Source of the DNA: Lota lota
Taxonomy: Eukaryota > Chordata > Actinopteri > Gadiformes > Lotidae
Assembly: GCA_026745465.1 (NCBI GenBank)
Contig: JACYXH010000103.1
Span: forward strand, 484,501 to 548,500
DNA length: 64,000 nt
Direction: 5' to 3'
The position numbers and the translations under genes were made by a program. Below, one piece after another: positions 49,401 through 64,000 of the stretch; the stretch's first letter is position 1; the number at the start of each line of letters is the position of its first letter. The notes beneath the pieces are model-generated. The model was not told where the DNA came from, searched no databases, and saw only the letters and a list, made by a program, of their open reading frames with translations.

Positions 49401-52400
49401 TACTTGTGATGATAATAATAATAAATAATAACAGCCATAATTATGTTTATAAACAAATATTATTTGGATATATTTTACTTTAACCAAATATTTAAGCTGT
49501 TAACATAAACATATATTGTATTCAACTCTTTACTGCATTTGTTTGAATGCTAGGCTACTTAGTTTGCAGGCAGGCTCTGTTCCACTTTGGATATTACTGG
49601 GTATCTGTGGGGAGTTAATTAACTATTCCAATATTCCAACAATAGGTGGAGCCAAAGCAATAGTGACTGGAGGCAACGATAGTTTTTGCCCTTATTGTGT
49701 TGGTGCTCACTGACTACACAGTAAATTAGCAAAGGCAAATTGCACATAATCACTGTGATATCTCATGCTATTGTACGACTCAGCAAGGAGCTGAGTCATA
49801 TTTTATATCTAAGAACTGTTTTGCATCAGAGTGTGCTGCTTTGTACATCTTGGGGCAACACACGCACGCACGCACGCACACGCGTGCACAATGGCAGCTT
49901 TGGGATGTGATGGTAATGATCATTGCCATTATTTATTATTTATTTATTATTTTCAGGGTTAATTATTCGCAGGCTTGCTAATACACACCATGAGCTCACA
50001 ATGCTGCAATACCTCAAACACATGGACTGGGTTAGTCCACTCATACAGCTCTAATTGTACTTCTTCAACAATCCCTTGTACACTGGGATAATTGTACGAG
50101 TGCATCAAGCATACATTTAATATTCTTTAAGACAAACTACTCAATCTGCTTGTTTTTGCTTTATAAAGTTCCCAAAACATATTGCCACCAATGATCCTTG
50201 TGTGTGCTGGAATATTGTGTTTCCCTCAGACTATACTATTTTATTAATAGACTACCTACCTGTTCACCCTTTCTCTCTTCTGATGTAATTTGACTCTCAT
50301 CCTAATTCTATTGAATCGTAGTAAGTATTATGGGCATTTGTCATCATTTTGGCTTGGAATGAAAACCCTTTCTGCAACCACTGAATCCATTCACACCCAG
50401 TACTCATTAAACTCTCTTTTAGACTTTTGGCTGCAATCAGAAGCTGCCTTTAAATTGTATATACTTCATAGAGATTTGTATTGGGAGTGACACTATGTTC
50501 TCATAGTCATCCACCTATAGCAATGAGTGATGGCAATTGTGCAGCCTGGAACTCTTGCACCCCCTACAGGCATTATAAGGAAGGAAGGAACCCATAATTC
50601 ACCTTTGGTGAGACCACTCGTCTCTTCATATTCAAATTATAATTTGCATCCCTGACATACTGGTTTTTGTTATCTTGTCTGAGCCTTTAAGGAGTTTGTG
50701 GTCGGCCAGCAAACGGGTGTGTGGGTGTATGTTTGTGTGTGTATGTTTAGATTTTTGGCCTTTGGGTGTATTGCTGCTCATCCCCTCCCCTCCTCATCGC
50801 CGGCACTCAGGCTCCACGTAACAGGAAGCAGTGAGGTGAGGCCAGGGTTTATGAGGCAAATATACGGCCTCAAAGGAGCCTCTTGTTTTCACACAGAGAG
50901 GTTGCTCTTCGGGGCTTGTTTTCCATATTGGGCTCCTCCTGGAGCTGGAAGAGACTCGGACCCTGGCACGGGGGTGCAGGAAAACATGACACGTGCTGCC
51001 GCAGCTTTGAATTAACCGGTACTGATGGACGGACTCTGGAGTATAGGGGGGACACAAACACACACACATCCCCTCCCCTCCGACAGCCTTCCGCCACGCC
51101 ACACCACCAACTCCGTTGCCTGTCTGCTTCTCAGCTTGCTATGGTGACGCATGGTCGCGCTGAGGCAGACTGCGTGGCGTGGAACGATCCAATTACACCC
51201 TGGCAACAGAACCATTACATGGCCACATCTGTTGATCCTTCCACCATTGTGGAACAATGAAGATGTGAGGACAGCCAGAACACACCTGGGCCAGGTGTGG
51301 GCCAGGTGGGCCAGAATCTAAAACATGCTTGTTCAGGTTACGTTGTAGAGGCCAATCCAAAAACGACCTTACCTAGCACTGACCCCCAGAACCCCCCCCA
51401 ATCATGGGCAGTCATTTCCATACCTGGGGATGGAGGGTGATGTGTGTGTTTGTGTGTGTGTGAGAGAGAGAGAGAACGGGATATGAATGCCATGACTAGT
51501 TTGGAATGTTCCAGAAGGTCTAAAATGTGCGGTTGGAAAATCTGAGAAGGAGAGTAACAGTTTACAGTGGTAAAGGGAACAAGACCTTATTGACACGGAA
51601 CACACACACACACACCTATGTCCAAACATCCCTGTGTAACTGATTTTGGGTATTGTTCTTAATGATCCCTTGAGGTACAATAGGATTAGAGGTCTAAATG
51701 CAGAATAGAGCAGCTCAATCATCCATGGTTTGTTAAGACAATGTCTACAGTATTTGTACAATGCTGAAACAATGTTGGCATGAGACAAAGCGAGTCTCTT
51801 GATAACAGGGCTTCTAACGAGCATTAAAGATGGTGAGCTAGTGTACTTTATAGACAATACCTCTCTTGTTTTAAGACTTGTTCAAAAAATGATGTAACTA
51901 TTACAGCACTGTAATACTCACTAAAACCACATAGGTAAGGCTTTGTTTTGAATAAAGAAAAAGAGGTCATGTTTAGTTAAACAGTCACAACAGACACTCA
52001 TGCCAGTTGGAGTCGCTTTGTTTGACGTGGATGATTTAAATGTTGTCCCCCAACCTGTTTTAGTTTAATATAACTTTATGTTGGTATTATCCTCCCAACA
52101 TACAGGGCCATATTGTCAGTACAGATCACGCTCTTAAGATCAGCAAGTACGTGAACCAAATTAATTCAATTGTTTCTGTTGTGTTTGTGTGTCTGTGTTT
52201 TCAGGATGGCTCCTACCTGGCTGAGTTCCTGTTGGAAAAAGGATACACGGTGAACAGCAACACACACACACATGCACGCAGAAAAACGCACATACACACA
52301 AACGCACGCACAAACAAACACACCCACACAGTTTTTTAAGTGACATTCCCTGGATAGTCTCCAGCCAGTCATAGCAGCACTGCTAAACAGACCGATACTG

Positions 52401-54698
52401 AGGCAATCTAGCAGTCCGACTCCTTGGTGTGTGTGTGTGTGGACTGACTCACCACCTCACCCTCCGATAAGAACGTTTGCATTACACTTACTGTGCTCAC
52501 CTCTGACCTTTTTCCCCACGGGTCAGGCCATTCATGAGGAAATGGTTATTATAGGGTCATGGAAAAGAGGTCAGTAGCTTTCCCCTGCAGCCCAACATGT
52601 TCACTGTAACACGGAAAGCCATCATGGCCTTGTGGCTTGTGGAGGTTTACAAGCTGTTGCTGAGCAAGTGTTAGGACATAAAGCCTCTGAGGTGATGTCA
52701 CACTTGTGAACAGTGAGTATAGATGCCCTCTCACAGGTGTAAAGGCACATGCTCGCATGTTGCCCTGCCATAGCTCAATGACTTCATATCCCCTTGGGTG
52801 GTCACCTGACGCAGGACTGAACAACAGCCTCTCTTCTCTTCTCCTCCTCTTCTCTCCTCTTCTCCTCTCCTCTCCAGCCATCTCCTCTTTCTTTCCTCTC
52901 CTCTCTTCCCCTCATCCCTCACCTCTCCTCATCCTCTTTCCCCTCTCCTCCCCTCTACCTCTCCCCTTTATCTCCTCTCCTCTCCATCCATCTCTTTCTC
53001 TCCTCTCCATCCATCTCTTTCTCTCCTCTCCTTCTCTCCCCCTCTCCTCTCCTCTCCCTCTCCCCTTTATCTCCTCTCCTCTGTCCTCTGTCCTCTCTTG
53101 ATTGGCTGGTGAGCTTCAAATCAGACCGCAGAGAGGAAGTGACTGTACCAGGCTGGGGAGGGGGGTGGTCCCTTTAAAAGAGAGACGCACAGGCAGACAG
53201 GAAGTGCACAGTGAATAAAGGAAGTCAGGTCAGGGCACAGCATCCTCCCAGTAATGGGCTCCCTCAGGCCGGGTGCCACTATCTTCCGCGAGCAGAGCTT
53301 CCTTGCACATTCCACTACAGTGACACACACAAACACACACACACACACACACACAAATGCGTTGGCGTTGAGCGTGAGGGTGCTTGCACAGCACAATAAC
53401 CTGTTACACCTGATAAAAAAGCCGTTAAATGCAACCTGCATTTCAGTGATTTCACTGGTACGGAAGCTCTGTCCTAATCCCTTGCTGTTTTGCCGCATGG
53501 TTTCTCACCAGTTTATTTTAACCAATGCCGGTTAATTGTAAAAAGTCATTGCTCTATTTGCCTGTATTGTTTTGTGTTATGTGAGAGGCTGAAAATCAGG
53601 TCTGTTTTGAAAAAGAGGTGCTTGTCCTCAATGAGACTAACCTTGATCAATGCAGGTCAAATAAAGCACAATACTAACTCCACCAAGCTGTCAAATCGTT
53701 GGTGTCACTTTGCTTCGTCAGCTGCAGCCGCAAGTCAAAGTAAAAATTGCGTAAACATTGAGCGGCGCGCCGCAATGGCCATTTTTTCCGAGTGTGTCCC
53801 ATCACTGAGGGGACGACTCCACCGGCCTTCCCCTCTGCGATCGGCCCCTGCCGATGGCACAACAACAGGTTACTGGGTTCCATTGTGTCTAAACGACCCA
53901 TGATCCTCCAGGTCCACGGCGTGATGCGGCGCTCCAGCTCCTTCAACACGGGACGCATCGAACATCTCTACAAGAACCGGCACACCCACTGTGAAGGCAG
54001 TGAGTACCACACACACCCAGCCTCTTGCTCAAATACAGTATGTGTGTCATAACTGATGTTGCTTGAGATTATACATCTCTATAGAAACTGATGCTGTTTT
54101 TGTATCATGAAAGAATTTCCCTTTTATATAGTCTCACAAGTCCGACTTAAAGTCTGATGGCAGACGAGCTCAAATCTGGGTGAACAGAGCTTTTTCACTT
54201 TCTTTTGCATCATGTTTGTTTAGACCAATCATGTTGCTGGAGGCGGGGAGCTGACCTAATTGGCGAACACAAACTCTGCCAGCTGTAGTAAACTGTGAAA
54301 ACGTTTCTGTAACGGTTTCAAATCAATGCCTTGTAGACTGGCCACTGTAGAAATACACTCAATAAAATCCCCTTCTGAAAGCTTGATCCACTCGTGCAAA
54401 TGAGTTTCTCGTCGGTAGAATATCTCCGTAACGAAACAGGAAACAAGGTGTAACTCCGCCCCTTTCAGTTTGGGGCAGAAGTTTCCGGGCCAAGCTCTGT
54501 GTCTGAGATTACTCTATTTATAATTTTTGGTATTCAATAGCCTACAACGTACTATAATTTTTTTTAATTTGAAAAACTGTGTGTTCAGACATGAAGTTGC
54601 ATTATGGTGACCTGACGGACAGTACCTGCCTTGTGAAGATCATCAACGAAGTGAAGCCCACAGAGATCTACAACCTTGGAGCCCAGAGTCACGTCAAG
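46324..54698 (+). CDS. gmds: GDP-mannose 4,6-dehydratase, N-terminal part (four exons, continues beyond the window)
   Basis: Cytosolic NADP-dependent enzyme converting GDP-mannose to GDP-4-keto-6-deoxymannose, the first step of de novo GDP-fucose synthesis. Exons here: 46324-46419, 52205-52249, 53912-53999 and 54589-54698, encoding residues 1-113 in phase. The Rossmann motif G-I-T-G-Q-D-G spans the exon 1/2 junction (28-34). [14 protein letters not shown] and H-Y-G-D-L-T-D-S and [10 protein letters not shown] are near-identical to the human protein. The catalytic and C-terminal parts (about 260 residues) lie beyond 64000. The N-terminal 20 residues are divergent, as is usual. The long introns agree with the very large human gene. 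Confidence 0.95.
46420..52204 (+). other. gmds intron 1
   Basis: 5.8 kb. It contains a SINE-tail-like fragment at about 47790-47840 (AGACGCTTTGTGTAAAAGCA), a G homopolymer of about 22 bp at 48398-48419, and a CACG-rich run at 49859-49885. No other gene is supported. Confidence 0.7.
52205..52249 (+). CDS. gmds: gmds exon 2
   Basis: Fifteen codons, [15 protein letters not shown]. The donor GTGAAC is followed at once by a CA-rich tract. Confidence 0.95.
52816..53100. repeat. 280-bp polypyrimidine tract with internal tandem units
   Basis: The plus strand is almost entirely C and T from about 52826 to 53100, built from CTCCT and TCTCC units. It includes tandem copies of about 26 bp around CCATCCATCTCTTTCTCTC at 52974-53030. 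Confidence 0.9.
53912..53999 (+). CDS. gmds: gmds exon 3
   Basis: Encodes [20 protein letters not shown] and ends with one base of a split Asn codon. Confidence 0.95.
54150..54505 (+). repeat. dispersed repeat family B, copy 3, in gmds intron 3
   Basis: Same orientation as 32872-33328. Ends about 83 bp before exon 4. Confidence 0.8.
54589..54698 (+). CDS. gmds: gmds exon 4
   Basis: Encodes [12 protein letters not shown] to [10 protein letters not shown]; donor AAG|GTAGGT, phase 0. Confidence 0.95.
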
Positions 54699-54839
54699 GT
54701 AGGTGGTCACCCCCATGTCCTTTAATAGACCCCTTTATAGTCCCCCAATAGTCTCTTAGTGGTCCCCTTTATTTTTTCGACGTTTCTGACAGCCTTGCTA
54801 GAGAGCTCCTGGGATTTGAAGAAACACACTATTACTACC

Positions 54840-55201
54840 CTAGCCTGGGAACCAGACGAATCTGCGAGCTCATGTTTTATTTGTCTTATGCGTTTGCACC
54901 CCCTCCTGTTCAGACAGATTTCCAGCAGACCTGGCCCGGGTCGGCCCTATCACAACTGTTTATCTAATATGGGGCTGGTTTAAAACGATGAGGAGCCCCC
55001 TATGGGAGCGCCGTTGAGGCATTTTAACAATCAAGATGGCTGCAGCTGATGTGTCACATGTTTCGTCGCTCTGATTGGTTGAAGGGCTATCCAGAAGCAT
55101 TTTGATACACTGCCGTTGATAACACCCCTTGGAAATCGAAAATGAACTATGGGGTTCCAGACTTATACATATCTGCAAATTGGTCTAGCGATGTCAGGCT
55201 A
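54840..55201. mobile_element. hAT-like MITE, about 361 bp, in gmds intron 4
   Basis: Begins CTAGCCTGGGAACCAGACGA and ends in the inverse of TAGCCTGACATCG. The flanks are TTACTACC (54832-54839) and TTACTACT (55202-55209), a 7-of-8 match. The sequence agrees with a repeat I recall as common in teleosts; the family name is uncertain. Confidence 0.75.
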
Positions 55202-55209
55202 TTACTACT

Positions 55210-56771
<1,562 letters not shown>

Positions 56772-58309
56772 TTCCCTGTAGTCACCTGCGCCCCCTCCAT
56801 TGTTTACTTGTCTCCACGTCAGTAGAGCTCGTCTTCTCACCATACGCCAGCCGTCTCGGCCAGATGACGAGCCCACTGGATTACTGGCAGTGGTGGTGGG
56901 CAGGCCCCAGTTTCCTCCACCCTCTGTCGCCACAGGGGAAAAGATCACTCACACTAGCATCTTACTCAGCATCTTTTCCCTCGCTTCCCACCAGACCCCC
57001 CAAGAACCGCAAAACTCCCCCCCCCCCCCCTTCCCCCCCACCCAGAGCCCCAAGTCTCCTCTGTCTACAAGAAGAACCTTTTACTACAGAGTCCCTTCAG
57101 AGAGGTTCACTTTTTCATCACACTCTCCCCCTTGAGGGGACAGCTTGGGAGGATGTGTGTGCATGTTGTGTGTTTGTGAGTGCGCAACTGTGTTTTTTTT
57201 TTTGTGTGTGGGAGAGAGAGAGCACTTGTGTGTACAGTGATGTAATGTAGTGTACCCCAGGAGATAGCCGTCCTGAAGAACAAAGAGGATGTCACTTCTA
57301 AGGGGTGCAGGGGTGGATATGTCCAGGGGTTTGTGGACGGACGTGGGAAGGCTATGGGATGGAGGCCAGCTGCAGTTACATGGAACAAGAGAGCTCGTCA
57401 TGGTCCACTACCCTGCCCTAACTCCAGAACAAGCTTATTTCATCAAAGGGAACCGTCTACAAGTTGATACCGGGTTCAAGGTTGGATTCCTACCTCTGGA
57501 ATGTGCCATCTTCTTATACCCCTGTCCCAATGTATTTAGTGGCTAGGGATGGATAGAGATAGAAAAATAGAGAGCCTGAGCTATAAATACATCAAGTATA
57601 CAATATAGTGCTATCACAATTGCTAGCGCTATATTTTCCTTTAAGATAAGGTATGCAATTTGGAGAAACCAGCTAGATTTTGAAAGGATCAACCCTAAAA
57701 CAAAAATCACAGGCCACTTCCCCAAAACACGGGAGCTCGGTAGCTTTAGCAAAAGGTCCGCATTGCTTGCCTTGTTGAAGATGCAATGAGTTAATTGGCA
57801 GAATGCGCTCAGGTAGCCAGATATGTAGGTAGACATACAGGTAGGCAATCCAATTATTTAAATCGGGCAGCAATAGCCGCATATACCGGATCTTTTCATT
57901 GCTGTAATGTAAAGAAGATTTCAACAATTTCTTATGAAAAATGCTTCTACAATAAATTGCCTAACCTCGATTAAAAAAGAAAAAACCCTAACAAACCATT
58001 CTGTAGACAGTGGTTTTGTTCACTTCCTGCTAACCAACTTTTGTATCCTTGTCCTTCTCTTTCTCTCTCTTTCTCTCTTTCTATCTCGCTTTCTCTGCTT
58101 CACATGGTCTGGCCAACATCTGTTTTCATAATCTCTATACACTTCAGAGAAGAGGCACACACACGCACAAACACAAAGATTTGTATGTGCCCCTCCTGCA
58201 CTACAACACTGTTTGCTGTCGGCCTGTGTTATGTTTATGTTGAAGTCTAAAGCAACAACAGCTTAGCAGCGGTTCTCTGGATTCATCCTGATCCAGGGAG
58301 AGATATGTC

Positions 58310-58714
58310 GTGGAAATTCTTTGAACTGTATTGACAACACAACTCAGAATAAACTTAAAAAGGTTATTATAATAAAGAGTAAGAAATAGTAAAAGATAAA
58401 AGTAGTCTCTGCGCAGAGAGGCCACACAACACGACAATCATACAAAGGTTGAAGCGCTGTAGTGAGCCCCGAACAGTGGGAACACTCCAGGGTGAAAGCA
58501 GGGAAACGTCCTTTAGGGTACAGCTGCAGATAGGCCACTACTCCTTTCGGCCATCTCAGGATGTAGCTCGTGGTATTGCTGCGTCTGAGTCAGCCGAAGC
58601 TGTCTCAGTTTCCCTCAAGGGCGATAAGCGCGGTATAAACAGTGAAATGGTCACTATAGATAATAACAAAGGGGTCTTGGTGTCTTGCGAACAACATATC
58701 TTATGGAAATTTCC
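58310..58714. repeat. dispersed repeat family C, copy 2
   Basis: Aligns along its whole length with 45682-46068, with small indels. No coding frame is shared between the two copies. Confidence 0.88.
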
Positions 58715-59679
58715 ATTACAGCTTCCACTGAGAGCTACGGGATGTAATAATGTGTGTATGAAACTTCTGGATGAGTCATGCGAGGGATTTAGTTGCCTCC
58801 CTGCGTTTTGCGGTCCCTGTCTTTAACCATGAAATGCGTTGGATGATCCCATCTTAACATAGCTTTAGCTAGATAGTTTGTTTGACACCTGGTATGGGTT
58901 ATTTGTATGGGGACAAATATAGACACATGACACAATTCGTCTGATGCACTGTATTACAGTATTTGTAGCTAACGGTCGTTTCTAATAGGAGTCCCTAGTT
59001 GTCTTTTTGGGGAAGCTTTTCAATGTTCCTTCTCACATGTAGGTTTTAAATATTTCATGCTGTTTACTATATAGGGCTTGTACAGGGGAATGCCTGTACA
59101 ATGCACCATTTTGGGAGCATAGGAGCATTGGAATGTTAGTTATGATGTTGGTAGAAATGTTTTTTTGGTCATTGTTTAATACTTTATCGTCAAATTGTCA
59201 TTATGAGGAGACATCGTTGTGTTTGAAACTGCCACAGCATTTCTCATGTGAGACATGGCAAAACAAAGTTTTCATTAGCCTCGGTTACAGAATAGTTATG
59301 TTAATTTAGGATTTGACAGTACTGTCAACCAAAAAAATCCCATGATGCATTCTGATGTACAAGACTTATAACGTAACAACTGTTTGCGTCTCCTTCGGCA
59401 GTACTGTCCTTGGGAACCGACCGAAGGGGAAGGAGAGAGAATAGCAGAATGAGTGCAGGAACTAGCATGTGAAGGATGACTGGTCCTTTCTCTTTAACAG
59501 GCCATTAGCTGGGTTGACTCACTCTCTGATTGGTGTTTACATTACCCGCCATCCAATCAGCCGTCAGTGGCACGCTTTTGCAGTGCACCATGTACCGCTC
59601 TTGGATAAAGACTTGTATGGAACAAAATTAGTACATTCCCCAATGGAGTGCATGTTCTATGTCTTCGACAACTGTTTTG

Positions 59680-62144
<2,465 letters not shown>

Positions 62145-62390
62145 TTGTTTTGGGTTTAGCGATGAGGACTTCTGTGTCTGTTAAGAAACATGTCTATTTA
62201 CACACGCTTGTAATAAGGTATGACCTCACCTGTTTGGAGTGGATGGGAATGATCAACACACAAAAACAACAAAGGAGAGAGGGAGAGATGAGTTATGGTG
62301 CTAGATGGCGGTAATTGTTTTAGCGCGTGTTTTTGTTTGACTTAATCAAGGTGTTGTCGCAGAGCATGGTATTCCTTTTTGTATCACCTG

Positions 62391-62512
<122 letters not shown>

Positions 62513-62718
62513 TGGTGGTCTTGTCCATGCCTGACTTTAATTGATGTTGTACATGTTGTATGTGTGCGAAAGCAGCATTGCTCAACTGCCTACCTTGGCT
62601 CATGTTTATTCTCTTTCTTAGGAACTAAACCGAGAGCTTGCTTGTTGCTAAGTTCACAGTCGCCATGACATCTTAACATGCACTTCTTCTCTGTGAGGGC
62701 AACACTAGATATGCATTA

Positions 62719-62955
62719 AAGGTGCAGTGTGTATAATTTAGTGGCATCTAACGGAACAGACTTGTAGAAATGTGTGTGTGTGTGTGTTTTAATTACTGTA
62801 TAATCCCAGGAAAATAAGAATCGTTGTGTTTTCGTTACCTTAGAATGAGCCTTTTTATATCTACATAGGGAGCGGGTCTTCTTCCAAGGAGCCCACCATG
62901 TTGCACCGCCATGTTTCTACAGTAGCCCAGAATGGATAAACGGCTCTAGATAGGA
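62719..62955 (+). repeat. known-type teleost dispersed repeat
   Basis: AAAGGTGCAGTGTGTATAAT at the left, GAATGAGCCTTTTTATATCT in the middle and CTACAGTAGCCCAGAATGG at the right match, from memory, a repeat found in many teleost genomes. I do not know its class. A (TG)n of about 16 bp lies inside it. Confidence 0.65.
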
Positions 62956-63806
62956 CTCAGGCTTCAAAAGCTGAATTTACTTGAATAAAGGGGGAGGGGG
63001 AGCAATTCAAATTCAAAAAGTGCCCTCAAGAACCTCAAGCGGCCCTCAGGTTGTGTGCTTATGTAAACAGGTTGGCCTCGGTACTTGGCACTAAGGGTTT
63101 GGAGCTTTTTAGGAGACAGATGAGAAATTAGTGTGAACAACACTTCCCTTGTGCCTGCGCCTGGGTGGAGCCCAACAGCCTGTCACTCCTCTCCTGTCCC
63201 CCCCCGGGGCCTCTGTTGGATCACACTCCCAGATGGGGATTATCCTTCCTTATGATGATTATAAATACTATTATTAATATGGTCATTAGCAGCGCTATTA
63301 ACCCACCGTGAGGATGATGAATGGATGGCCTACGTGACACACACGGTGGTAGACTGGGTGGTTCTACAACAGATTAGGTTCCCACAGTGTGACTTCTAGC
63401 GTGAGTGGGGCGGTTGCTGTCTTGGAGACAGATGTGTTTTTATTTTCTCCATTCCTCCATCAGTATTGTGGCGGCGCTGACATCTGCTGGGGCAAGTTCA
63501 CCCGACAAGGTGGATATATTCAGAAATGTCCATAATATCCATTCGATCGTCAATCGATACAGACAGGAAACTGCCTTTGTCTGACTTTGAATGAAACAAA
63601 ACACACCCATAGTCGTCTTCCTTGCAGCTCGGCGAGAAGAGAGATGTGAAAACCGTTTCAATGTAATTACAACGCTGAGGTGTTTTTCTTTGGAGGAGAC
63701 CGTGGCTAGTCCCCTGTGAGGCATGTTAAACACTTTTTAACGAAAATACAGTGTCTAACACCCAGACATTCTTAAGCTGTAGTTAGTGACTCTGAGATGA
63801 AAGAGC
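62956..63806 (+). other. gmds intron 4 continued, nothing recognised
   Basis: No exon, repeat family or motif supported. Confidence 0.45.
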
Positions 63807-63841
63807 GCGTGTGTGTGTTTGTGTGTGTGTGTGTGTGTGTG
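63807..63841. repeat. (TG)n microsatellite
   Basis: About 33 bp of TG with one TTT interruption. Confidence 0.9.
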
Positions 63842-64000
63842 TTTTTGTTCTACTCTTGCATGTGTTTGTTGCAAGCAAGTACGCATTTATTTATCTGCCC
63901 ACAATTGTACATATAGCAATAAGATAAAACTAGACTTTATTTATCGGTGTGATTCCGGTAATCAAGCAAGGGAAGATTCAAATTATAATAATAATAGTGT

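Noticed and set aside
52250..52340. Extension of gmds exon 2 through the CA-rich sequence
   Set aside because: The frame past the donor gives Thr-His repeats, while splicing at 52249 to 53912 restores the conserved protein.
63440..63733. 97-codon minus-strand open frame in gmds intron 4
   Set aside because: No recognisable motif, no splice support; consistent with chance.

Overview
The window is vertebrate nuclear DNA, almost certainly a teleost fish. It has spliced genes with GT-AG (and apparently some GC-AG) introns, protein sequences close to vertebrate SERPINB1, MYLK4 and GMDS, teleost-type non-autonomous DNA transposons and a tRNA-derived SINE. Dinucleotide microsatellites are very dense: about twenty long (CA/TG)n, (CT/GA)n and (AT)n tracts, several over 100 bp. 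That density is reminiscent of gadiform (cod-like) genomes, but the species assignment is only an inference. The gene order serpinb1 - mylk4 - gmds matches the content of the human 6p25 neighbourhood.

Layout. 1-4.7 kb: gene-poor, with a 342-bp hAT-like MITE (121-462), a decayed C2H2 zinc-finger fragment (about 3261-3345) and an (AT)n tract. 4.76-7.48 kb, minus strand: a complete serpinb1-like gene with six coding exons and a reconstructed 379-aa product. 8.2-8.83 kb: a broken 3' remnant of a second serpin copy. 8.8-14.8 kb: intergenic, rich in microsatellites and palindromes. 14.9-39.1 kb, plus strand: mylk4, with a 734-aa long form starting at 28790 and two upstream candidate alternative N-terminal exon sets (14878/20195 and 22503). 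39.8-44.8 kb, plus strand: two tandem C-factor-like short-chain dehydrogenase/reductase genes. The first is broken by a 501-bp solo LTR in exon 3; the second is intact (257 aa). 46.3 kb to beyond the end of the window, plus strand: the first four coding exons of gmds (GDP-mannose 4,6-dehydratase), with very large introns full of repeats.

The genes do not form one pathway. They encode an intracellular protease inhibitor, a muscle-type protein kinase, an NAD(P)-dependent oxidoreductase of unknown substrate and the first enzyme of de novo GDP-fucose synthesis. I saw no CRISPR array, phage, operon or other prokaryote-like system. The most interesting points are the solo LTR inside an SDR exon, the apparent GC-AG introns, the alternative N-termini of mylk4 (one with a predicted membrane anchor), the (TG)n splice acceptor in front of the serpin reactive-loop exon, and several dispersed repeats present two or three times in the window.

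All exon boundaries were derived by eye from reading frame, splice consensus and remembered family sequences. No alignment or database search was run.
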